From the NCBI GenBank assembly GCA_030248135.1, contig JASANC010003656.1, forward strand, positions 62,001-126,000: a DNA stretch of 64,000 bases. Direction: 5' to 3'. The notes below the pieces were generated by a model that saw nothing but the letters and a program-made list of their open reading frames with translations, ran no database searches and had not been told where the DNA came from. The position numbers were made by a program, and so were the translations under genes. Source of the stretch: Theristus sp. LFF4_11 (taxonomy: Eukaryota; Nematoda; Chromadorea; Monhysterida; Xyalidae). Positions 30,286 through 39,960 of this stretch are shown one piece after another; positions within the stretch are counted from its first letter, which is position 1; every line of letters starts with the position of its first letter.

Positions 30286-30815
30286 AAAAAACAAAAAGGT
30301 TGGCACGTTTTATGATATTACGCTCCAGTTAACTCACGCTCCTTATTGGATGTTCTCGGACATTGCTAAAACGGACCGAAACCTAATAACCAAACCTAAG
30401 CTCAAGCTTAAGCAAAACCTGTTCCTAACCTAATCCTAACCTAAGCCAAGCCTTTTTAAGAAAGCAGGAATAAAAACAACAGCGTTTTGAACGAGTTTAC
30501 GTTGAGTGCGGAGCGTGTGCACGCGCGCTAGTGGATCATGAGCAATGAGCAATGCGGATGCGGGGCAGGTGCATATCATAATGAAGCTTTGCGAAACAAA
30601 AATCGTCATTTTTGTAAAAATTTTTTTTTTAATTTCAAAAATTAGGCCTTTAACAAAATCACGGAGACAACACCGGTTGGAATGAGTCGTTTCATGGGCA
30701 ACAGGCTGCGTGCAGCTAAAGTGACTCATATTTTATATGCACACAACACGCTGCGCACCTTTAACAAAACCACGGAACACGGAGGCACGCGGATTGGGAG
30801 AGATTGGGGGGGGGT

Positions 30816-31975
30816 CTCCGCCAGACAAAATTTCATGGGGGGTGTGGGGGGTGTCGGCCAAATTTTCGAGGGGGGGGGGGTCCGATGGGGGGGGGGTTCC
30901 CGGTTTTAGGGGGGGTGGCACGGTGCCCCCCCACCCGACGGTCTCTGGTGCTCTGGGGGGGGGGCAGTACCGTGGGCGAGGGGGGGGGCTACACCCCCCC
31001 AGAGCACTAGAGACTAGAGTTGGTAAAAAACCGGTTTTTTATATTGCCAGGAAAAAAAACCGGTTTCTTTTCCGTTTTAAAACCGTTTTAAAACCATAAA
31101 AAACCAAATTCTTCCCACCTCCTAAACTTTTCAGAACTTGGCATCTTGAACTCAAAATAGGAAATACATCAAAATTAGTGATTTTGAGCAGCGTAAAATG
31201 CTGTTTTCGGGCATACAACCGACCCAATATGCTATTTTTGCCACCAAATGCTACCCAATTTTTGTTTCAAATCAAATTAATTTCGCTTTTATTGGTTTCC
31301 AGGGCAGCACGTTCAATAAATTGAAAACAAAGACTGGGCAGTGACCGTGTAGGTGTGGGGAGCGGAGAGGGACGGTTGCAAGGAGACCGGATAGCTGACC
31401 CCGATTAGGGGGCGAGATTTGCAGAACTGCAAAGTGAAACCGGTGGCGGATTGCGTTTCAAAAATAACATTTCATCAGTTACCCTTTGCAAATCGACAAC
31501 ATCGTCAGTCAGTCTGCATATGCACTTAGTTTAGCAGTCACCTTGTCTTCATCGTATTTCACTTGACCCTTGACACAAAAGCTTCTGCAAAATGATGCTT
31601 CACCAGTTCAGTTTGACACAGTTCACTGCACCGTTTTTTCAAAAATATAATTTTACATTTTATCAATCAAACGAAGAGTTGTGATTTTTGACCACGAAGT
31701 TTGAAAATTTTTAAGGTAAAAAACCGGTTCTTTATTTTTTCAAAAAAAAAACTGAAAAAAAAACGGTTTTAAAACGGAAAAGAAACCGGTTTTTTTCCTG
31801 TGCCAACCCTACCAGAGACCGTCGGGTGGAAGGGGGGGTGGGGGGCACCGTGTCACCCCCCCCTAAAACCGGGCACCCCCCATCGGACCCCCCCCCCTCG
31901 AAAATTTGGCCGACACCCCCCACACCCCCCATGAAATTTTTTTCTGGCGGAGACCCCCCCAAAATTTTCCGTACA
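30816..31975. repeat. G/C-tract foldback element with a hAT insertion in its loop
   Basis: The left arm, about 30816-30955 (GTCTCCGCCAGACAAAATTT, then CATGGGGGGTG, CGGTTTTAG, ACGGTCTCTGG), is repeated in reverse complement at about 31812-31960. A smaller C/G hairpin (TGCTCTGG..CCAGAGCA) sits just inside the left arm. The element at 31015-31811 is inserted between the arms. Confidence 0.65.
31015..31811. mobile_element. hAT-type MITE, TAGAGTTGGTAAAAAACCGG family
   Basis: A 797-bp element with ends TAGAGTTGGTAAAAAACCGG and CCTGTGCCAACCCTA. The flanking 8-mers CTAGAGAC (31007-31014) and CCAGAGAC (31812-31819) differ at one base, consistent with an aged 8-bp target duplication. Subterminal AACCGGTTT and AAACGGTTTT blocks occur at both ends. 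No transposase ORF. Confidence 0.75.
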
Positions 31976-32142
31976 CCCTAAAATTTTTTTCGAAAATCAT
32001 GATTTTTTGTCTATAAAGTCCATAATATAAGCTGAATATATGATAACTTGACCATCTTCATTGTAATTTCAACGATTTTGCAGCAAAATTTAGCGTTTTT
32101 CCTTTAAAATTTAAGCGAAAAATTATCATGGGGGGGTGGGGG

Positions 32143-33168
32143 TAGGGTTAAGGGGAAAAAATCCGGATTTTTTTTTAATTAAAAAAAATTAAAAATTTTT
32201 TTTTTACAAGTTAGGTTTGTTCGAAGCGTCTCGTCGAGCTGAATTCATCTAGACTATTTTCAGAACGATCCGGAAAACTATAAGAGCGAAAATCGTGTTT
32301 TATTGAAATTATGTCCATTTCATAGAGGGAAAGTTGCATTTTCAACAGTAAAACAGGATAATTTTTTGACGTGTACTTGAATATTGAACCGTTCTTAGTT
32401 GTTCCTCTTTAGAAAATTACCAAAATTTGACTGTGTTCAAAAATTCCTGTTTGCTGTAGGTAAGTCGGCAACCCCTGTCGACCCGGTCGCCCCCCCCAAG
32501 ACACTTACTTTCAGGTTCAACCAGCTATGCTATCTGCCACATGGCGAGAGCCCACTCTTCAAATCATCGTATCGAAAACACGTACCATGATTTCGCGATC
32601 ACGTTGCGGGCAACTGACAGACGCAAGTTTAACACGTTAGTTTAGCTCAGCACGCAAGTTTTAACATGTGGCCATGTTATCGGGTATCTGAAAAACGGTC
32701 GTGTGATGTGGTATTAACCAACATCTCCGCTCCAATTGTTTAACAATATATCGCAGAACTCCATTGTAGACCTATAACATACGCCAATCAACAAAATATC
32801 ATGTTCATCTCATGGCCTACCGACTGAAAAAACATGTTCTAAGTTGGAAGAAAACGATTTCTGAAACGATATTTCAATTCAGTTAAGTCATTTCAACGCT
32901 AAAAATTGACTCTAGAAGTCATCCAAATCGAAAAACATGAAGTACGTCGGTCAAAATGACCAAATAATGACATGTACCTAAGCACACAAAGAAGTTGGGA
33001 AGAAAATTTGGTTTGAACTTTCAAAAAATTATGCCATAAATCGAATTTTCAGAGCAAAGTAGAAGAAAAATTTTTCAAATTTTTTTTTAAGTTTGAAAAA
33101 AAATCCAAATTTTAAAAAAAACGAAAAAAAAATAATAAAAAATTTTTTTTTCAAAGCCCCTAACCCTA
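32143..33168. mobile_element. hAT-type MITE, TAGGGTTAGGGG family, long copy
   Basis: A 1026-bp element with left end TAGGGTTAAGGGG and right end CCCCTAACCCTA. Flanks are GGTGGGGG (32135-32142) and GGTGGGAG (33169-33176), 7 of 8 identical. The right 300 bp (in reverse complement) match the shorter copy at 49268-49595. The interior holds no long ORF. Confidence 0.75.
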
Positions 33169-33731
33169 GGTGGGAGGGGGGTGGACCCCCCACAGAAAAT
33201 TTTGAAAAAATGCACCCCCCCCATGGGACCCCCATGGGGGGGTCCCACGTTACCATAGGTTGGACCCCCCCCCTCACTTTTTGGTCGGCACCCCCCCCCC
33301 CCCCCACGGCACCATACCCCCCCTTCGAAAATTGTTTTGGGCCCACGGTACTGCTCGGGTGAGGGGGGGTGTTTGCCTAATTTTAGAGGGGGGGTCAGGT
33401 GCCTTCTAGGTGAAGGGGGGTGCACGGGCAGCAAATTTTTCTGAGGGGGGGGGGTGCACTGGCAGAAAATTTTCGTGAGGGGGGGTGCACGGGATCGCAC
33501 GGGTAATACCAAATTTTTGCCTTAGAAAAACACAGAAATTCTTGTAAAATACAGAATATTTTGTGCAAACAAGCTGCTTGTTTGGTTAGAAACAACAAAA
33601 TATATGCAGGGACAGACAAAAACGTCAAAAAAATGCAAAAATTACGGTATTTTTGGAAAAAATTGAGAAGAGATTGACCACCGTGAGGGGGGGGGTGCGA
33701 TCCCGTGTTTTCTCGCGGAGGGGGGTGGGGG
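33169..33731. repeat. G/C-tract repeats, copy 2 of the 29751 unit
   Basis: 33169-33487 is a series of C/G-run blocks with AAAATTTT spacers and local palindromes (CCCCATGGGG). 33488-33731 matches 29751-29993 almost base for base, then is interrupted by two MITEs and resumes at 35176. Confidence 0.7.
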
Positions 33732-34455
33732 TAGGGTTGTTAAAAAAACAAAAATCGTCATTTTTGTTTTTTTTTTAATTTCGTTTTTTAAAAAAAAATT
33801 TCAAAAATCAAAGTTGTGCTGAATCAATCAGGGAGTCCGAAGAACCACATATGATATGCAAGCGCCTCCCGAGTCCCGAATGACACCCGTATGGCGGAAC
33901 TTTGCAGATTTTGTTTTGGTGACCTCAATTACCCCTTTTCCAAACCGTCACCATGCCTCTTCTTGTGTTTTGACCTCCAAAACGTCACTAATTGTCCCCG
34001 GCTAAGCTAATGCTAAAGTGAAGACAAACATACCGCCTTGAAATTCGATCAATTCTTCTGATGGTGTCGCGACGACACGACACGAAGCAGCAACCAGACA
34101 ACGTAGCGCTTGCAAACGGTGCAGCGAGCACAATCGGACGCTCTGCGAGGCTAATCGTCATCTTATCTGCATCGGAAATGGTAGGCCAAGCTTTGGGACG
34201 CTCAAAAACTTCATCGCAGATGTTGTCGAAGCCTAAAATCAGTCGGTAAAACGGCCCAAAATCGACTGCTAAAGGTTTTACGAGGTATAATCAAAGAAAA
34301 TTTTTGTTGAACTTTCGAAAAATTGTGCCAAAATTGAGGTTTTCAGAGCATATTAGAGGAAAATTTTTAGAATTTTTTTTTAAAAAAAAATCGGCATTTT
34401 TGTTTTTTTTAATCACTTTTAAAAAAAAAATTTTCATTTTTGTTTAACAACCCTA
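33732..34455 (+). mobile_element. TAGGGTTGTT-family MITE, element 1 of a head-to-head pair
   Basis: A 724-bp element from TAGGGTTGTTAAAAAAAC to AACAACCCTA. Flanks are GGTGGGGG on the left and GGTGGGGA on the right. It is almost the exact reverse complement of the following element. Its interior encodes only short frames. Confidence 0.85.
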
Positions 34456-34464
34456 GGTGGGGAG

Positions 34465-35175
34465 TAGGGTTGTTAAACAAAAATGAAAATTTTTTAAAAA
34501 AAAAGTGATTAAAAAAAACAAAAATGCCGATTAAAAAAAAAAAATTCGAAAAATTTTCCTCTAATATGCTCTGAAAACCTCAATTTTGGCACAATTTTTC
34601 GAAAGTTCAACAAAAATTTTCTTTGATTATACCTCGTAAAACCTTTAGCAGTCGATTTTGGGCCGTTTTACCGACTGATTTTAGGCTTCGACAACATCTG
34701 CGATGAAGTTTTTGAGCGTCCCAAAGCTTAGCCTACCATTTCCGATGCAGATAAGGTGACGATTAGCCTCGCAGAGCGTCCGATTGTGCTCGCTGCACCG
34801 TTTGCAAGCGCTACGTTGTCTGGTTGCTGCTTCGTGTCGTGTCGTCGCGACACCATCAGAAGAATTGATCGAATTTCAAGGCGGTATGTTTGTCTTCACT
34901 TTAGCATTAGCTTAGCTGGGGACAATTAGTGACGTTTTGGAGGTCAAAACACAAGAAGAGGCATGGTGACGGTTTGGAAAAGGGGTAATTGAGGTCACCA
35001 AAACAAAATCTGCAAAATTCCGCCATACGGGTGTCATTCGGGAGGCGCTTGCATATCATATGTGGTTCTTCGGACTCCCTGATTGATTCAGCACAACTTT
35101 GATTTTGAAATTTAAAAAAAAAAAAATTTAAAAAAAAAACAAAAATGACGATTTTTGTTTTTTTTAACAACCCTA
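34465..35175 (-). mobile_element. TAGGGTTGTT-family MITE, element 2 of the pair
   Basis: A 711-bp inverted copy of the preceding element, 9 bp away. Perfect 8-bp flanks GTGGGGAG lie at 34457-34464 and 35176-35183. Together the pair makes a near-perfect 1.44-kb palindrome inside the G-tract unit. Confidence 0.88.
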
Positions 35176-35347
35176 GTGGGGAGGAGTCTGGTACCCGTGT
35201 CGAGGTAAAGGGGGGGAGGGGGGTACACGGGTATCTGCCCGTGCACGGGCAGGATTTTCGGCTGTGGGGGGGGTGGACCCCCCCCCACACCCCCCGCACT
35301 TTCGCTACTGGTTGTTGAAGCCTGAAATCAGTCGCTAAAACGCCAAA

Positions 35348-35815
35348 CATAGTTGTTCTAGGGGGGGGGGGGGCCTGGGGGGGCCGGCCCCCCCCCAAAA
35401 AATTTTCGAATCTATCTCTATCAGAGAACATTTTTCGGCTCAGCTATTATCTATCTAAAAAAATTTTTCAGCCAGCTATCTATCTAAAAATTTTGTCTTC
35501 GAAGACATAAAATGAGTCAATTTTTGACCAAAATTGACCATTTTTGCTCAAAATTCTTGAAAATTGTGCTAATTTTAGGTTAAATATGCATTTATACTTG
35601 ATTTTTAGCGTATTTTAAGCCTTATTTAGCTGTTTTTATAGCTTCTTAGCGTTTTAGCTATCTATCTATCTAATTTCAAAATTTTGACCGCCCCCCCCCC
35701 CCCCCAAAGTCCCATGGCCCCCCCCGCGGCCCCCCCCAAAATTTTCCAGCTATCTATCTATCTGGAAAATTTGTTCCAGCTATCTATATCGGCCCCCCCC
35801 CCCCCAACCCCTCGG
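35348..35815 (-). mobile_element. CATAGTTGTTC element with GATA/ATCT blocks, truncated copy
   Basis: About 468 bp: CATAGTTGTTCTAGGG, long G then C runs, CTATCTATCTA blocks, an AT-rich core around GTCTTCGAAGAC, then C-runs and CCCCTCGG. It is the reverse complement of 40314-40781 at high identity, but the far TIR is missing. Confidence 0.7.
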
Positions 35816-35928
35816 TTTGCCTACTTTATTCAAAAAGCGTAAAATAAAACGCGCTCCAAAATAAAATTTTTAAAAAATAAACTTTTTTCTTAATTTAAAA
35901 GTGTCTGGAAGTAGTAAAAAAACCAAAA

Positions 35929-36669
35929 TCAACGACGAGTCTTGTCTGAATTGGATTTGAAAACCGAAACGTGAAATTGAACAGGCCAAGTCTTCAGTCT
36001 TGAAAGAAAGACTCGACTCGTGAAACGCGTATGGCAATAATGGAAAAATAAGAAAGCAAAAACCGACGACGACGGGACGAAGTGAAGAAACCACAAGGCA
36101 AGAAGACGCAAGACAAGCAGAACCACAAGTGAATAAAATTGCGAAGGGAGTGGGCGGGGGGCCAGGTGAGGGTGGTGACATTGAAAGGGAAAAGAGTTGA
36201 CGACGACGGTGATGGGACGAGACGATGGGAAATGGGACGACAGCTGAGCGCAGACCTCAACGGCTATTTTGTAAATACATGTTTTTCTGCACGCAAACGC
36301 AAAACCTAACCAAACAAAAAAAGCCAATAAAACTCTTACCAAGACAGAGAAAACGAGACAATAACAGTTCACTTTCACCAATTCAAAAATCAAGCAAACT
36401 GAATCGCTCCTGCCATCGTAGATTTTTACCTCACATTGTTTCAAACAAAAAAACAACGCCGAAACGTGAATGACATTACAAGAACACGAAATCGAATCAC
36501 AAATATGAACAGTGGCGGTGGTGATCGTTGAAACACTCATAAATGCGTTGAGTTTATTCAAAAATTCACAATTTATAACGAACTGAATAAAAGATAACAA
36601 CCAGAAAACAGAGCCAAAAAGCAAGAAGCTCAAACTCCATCTCGAACGCCAAATTTTAAAAAGGTGCAA
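35929..36669 (-). other. Unexplained 246-codon open frame
   Basis: The longest frame in the window that no gene model explains. It is Leu/Phe/Ser/Val-rich with several hydrophobic runs (SLSFLLFGSVFWLLSF; VLVRVLLAFFVWLGFAF; LVVLLVLRLLALWFL). I recognise no family. The minus strand here is pyrimidine-rich, which depletes stop codons, so chance is a strong alternative. No repeat copy of it is seen elsewhere in the window. Confidence 0.2.
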
Positions 36670-38480
36670 ACTGCATCTGCTCTTTTGTCTGTTGTTTTAT
36701 TTCTGCTTTAACCAGATGACAGCTGCATCCCTTCATTGTTTTGCCGATGCGTCGCCATCAACTCACCATCTACCATCATTGTTGTTTCCGTCACCACCCT
36801 GTGTGAAAAAATCGTTGTGGGTCGTTATGCTGGAGTCCATTGCTTATAGCAACGGTTGTCATGTCACAGTCGCCAACATCGTCACCACAATTCAGTTCTG
36901 AAAAAAACCTTTATTCAGCTCAATGAAACAACAATATGTGTGGAACGAAAAACATAAATAAGCACTATCCGTGGAATGACGTCGCGGATGGCTTTGAAAG
37001 GAACCGAGCAGATATGGTCAGCGTCAGATGAACAGCAGATTCTTGATAATTCCACAGCATTTATCACGTGCGCGCGCAGATCCACGTGTGCTTGTTGTAC
37101 CAACGGATGATGCCCTGGAAACTGTGGATACATGAAGACAAAAAACACACACAAAACGGACAAATTGACAGGGAGGGAACGATTGAACGATGGCAAACCA
37201 AGTCGGTCAGTGGGGCAGCGAGCGAACGAACACAAACCAAGAATTAGAACGTACGAATGTGCTTCAGTGGGGTGTGACAGCCTGCACCGATTGAGAGAGA
37301 GCCTGCACCGTTAACTGAACCTTTGCGATGTGGTTAAAGGGCAAACAGTCAATGTGGTCAGAGTTCCTGAGTTTCAGTCACAAAATAAAACGAATAAATC
37401 AATGAAACAAAAGTCCACTTGTGTAGTTCAGTGGAGATTGAACAACATCAAGTTCACCAATCAGCTGCATCTTGCTAGTGCTTGCTCAATTTGCTTTTTG
37501 AGTCGACGTCGACGACGACGTCGCCGATAATTTTTGCTTTCAAACATAAAAAGCGTACCGCTGGCCGCTGCTGCGTGTTCAAAACAAATTTAAAACAAAC
37601 AAACAAAATAACAAAACTTGTTTCCAACGATTTCAGCGGTTTTGATACCGCTTTAAAGAATTGATTCATTGGCTACTCCATGTGCATTCATTGTTGTTCA
37701 AAGATTGTTCACATTTTCAATAAATATTTCACATTGTCACATGCTGCGTTATTCTGCTCTGTGCTTTGGACACACAGCAGCGGCCAGCGGCGGCACGCTC
37801 TTTTCTTGCCTAAAGGCAAAAACTAAAAACAAAAACCATAGACGACGTCGTTGCAGTCAATCAGCCAAAAAACACCTTTTTTAACATTGTGACCAATGCA
37901 AATTTTTGGAATTTGGTAGTTTTTGATTCAGTTTTTTTCGGCATAAAAAAAATAAAAACAAACCGCTGAACAATGAAAAACATGATTTTTTCTGAATCCC
38001 GTTTCCAGGAGTGCGGAGCGTGAGGAGCCGACCAATCAGCGAGTTGCATATATTAACCAGATAGACTGTGGGTCATTTTGAATTACCACATGCAGATAGA
38101 AACTGGTTTCCTTTTACGTCCACAACCGCATTGAGTAGCAGGTGCAACACAAAGCCAACAGTGCCCGTGCACAGATCGAACCGCAAAAGTGCTGGCGCTC
38201 AACGGTGACACGCGCGCACGCATTAATGGCACCGCTGTATCCGGCTCATTTGGCCGTCGTGGCGTCGTGGGGATTGGGGAACCTGAATGAATGGAGCACA
38301 ATTCATGTTGACCGAAAAATGAATCGCAACACCAAACACAGCAATTTTGTGGTTTTGATGGTGTTAGATAAACGGATAGCGATAATTGTGATGTGACACA
38401 AGGAACAAGCGTGTGCGCGGTTAAACTTGATGCAAAAAGTTCACATTCAAATACTTTTGAAGAACTCAAAAAAACCTAAG
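36670..38480. other. Gene-poor region upstream of WARS1
   Basis: AT-rich, with a GTCGACGTCGACGACGACGTC run near 37500 and short simple repeats. No coding or RNA gene is supported. GAGTGCGGAGCGTG near 37998 recurs, as GTGCGGAGCGTGTGC, near 30508 and 39570, marking another short dispersed repeat. Confidence 0.45.
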
Positions 38481-38489
38481 CCAAAAGCT

Positions 38490-38800
38490 TGAAAACCCAC
38501 GATTTTTTCGCAGCCGACTGTAAACTTGAACCAGATTTGTGGAAACAAAGCTTTCAGAATACTTTGTTCAAAATATCGTGCACCAACTAAAAGAGAAACT
38601 AAAGTGACCATCTGACCAAGAACATCTAACGGTCTACTCCCTCCAGAGCCGAGGGCAAATTGGGCTCAGGGCAGTATTACCCGTTTCCGCCGGAGTTTGG
38701 TACCTTAAGGTTTCCGGAACCGGCGCGCGAACAAATAAATAAATAAATGAATAAATAAAACAACAAATAAAATAAATTCTTGTTTGGGCTTGAAAACCCA
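38490..38800 (-). mobile_element. Broken fragment of the TAGGGTTGGC hAT-type family
   Basis: TTTTTCGCAGCCGACTGTAA and CAAAATATCGTGCACCAAC at 38505-38590 match 47530-47620 of the inverted full copy; the match resumes at about 38772 with GTTTGGGCTTGAAAACCCAA. Between them lies about 190 bp of foreign sequence including an (AAATA)n run near 38735-38775. Confidence 0.6.
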
Positions 38801-38904
38801 AACTGTGTCCGAACTCAAGCAGTCGCCGACCACGCGCTTGCCATTGGCACTGCAACCACGAAGCCGGACCGGAAAGAGCGGTCACCGTGACCATCATCGT
38901 CAGT

Positions 38905-39190
38905 GGTCAGTTCTATAAAAAGTGAATAGTGCTTGAAAAGTGAATAGTTCTACTTCAGGGTGTCCCAAAATTTTGACAAAATCCGGTTGAATACTAGAAC
39001 CACAAGTTCATCTTTGATCGAAGTTTCCCATTGATTGGATTGATATTTCTAATTTCCACGCAAAACTGTTTGTCTTTGAAGCTCATGTCTCGATTATTTT
39101 TCCAGAATTTCTCAAAGACTAACTTTTGGAACACCCTGGAGTAAAAATGTTCACTTTTCAAACACTATTCACTTTTATAGAACTGACCAC
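38905..39190. mobile_element. Palindromic mariner-like MITE
   Basis: Arms of about 70 bp: GGTCAGTTCTATAAAAAGTG on the left and its reverse complement ending TTTTATAGAACTGACC. Each arm contains CAGGGTGTCCCAAAA or CAGGGTGTTCCAAAA, a pattern typical of mariner-type terminal repeats. The spacer is about 140 bp with no ORF. Confidence 0.65.
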
Positions 39191-39691
39191 AGGCGAGATT
39201 TTGACAACTGCGCGTAGACGTTCAGCCGGCTGTTGAGGTCTGCAAAAAGTGCGAAAGGAACGATTGTGCCGTCGACACTTTTACCACTCTTTTTGAACCA
39301 GCAGTACCAGTTTGTGATTGAGCAACGGTCCATTGTGAACGCAGCGGTTTGATGCCGTGCCGTCCGTCGGCCGTGCAGCTGCACTGCATACTCCCTTGAT
39401 GGATTTTCGCCGTTCAGTTCAATTCGAGTTAATCGATTCAGCCAAAGTCCGATTTGGAAAATCGTGTCTCCCTCCATTCGTAGGTTTTTGTCCGTTTTTG
39501 TCATGTTCCTTTATTGTTTGGGACGTTTGCTATCTTTTTTCAATCACGCAAGACCGGAGCGTGTGTAATAACAGGGTGCGGAGCGTGTGCGCTGCGCTAG
39601 TGGATGATGAGCATGAGCATACTGAAACATGTGCGCGTGCGTTTTGAATAAAGAAGCATTACGCCCAACCCCTCGGCTCTGGAACAACTAT

Positions 39692-39885
39692 GGGTCCAAA
39701 ATCGACTGCTAAAGGTTTTACGAGGTATAATCAAAAAAAAATTTTTGTTGAACTTTTGAAAAATTGTGCCAATTGAGGTTTTCAGAGCATATTAGAGGAA
39801 AATTTTTCGAATTAAAAAAATCGGCATTTTTGTTTTTTTAATCACTTTTTTTTAATTTTGATTTCTGTTTAACCACCTTACTCCC
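39692..39885 (+). mobile_element. Fragment of TAGGGTTGTT-family MITE
   Basis: CCAAAATCGACTGCTAAAGG to TTTCTGTTTAACCACC matches the right quarter of 34061-34455. It lies just upstream of the WARS1 start codon, so it could overlap the WARS1 promoter or 5' UTR. A short piece of the CATAGTTGTTC family (CTCTGGAACAACTATGG) precedes it. Confidence 0.65.
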
Positions 39886-39960
39886 CGCCCACGGTACTGG
39901 CGTAAAAGTGGCACAAAATTTTTTAAAAAACCGTAAAAGTTTGAAAGGAAAGAAAACGAA

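Noticed and set aside
30230..30300. GGGTTAGGG-like runs suggesting telomeric repeats
   Set aside because: Only isolated copies are present and they coincide with TAGGGTTGTT transposon ends; there is no tandem telomere array.
33029..33512. Gly- and Pro-rich frames around 33.0-33.5 kb
   Set aside because: They are translations of G/C homopolymer tracts in repeat DNA.
34907..35431. 174-codon frame across a MITE and the G-tract unit
   Set aside because: It crosses the MITE boundary at 35175 and homopolymer runs; no conserved motif, and the Pro/Gly part is just C/G-run translation.
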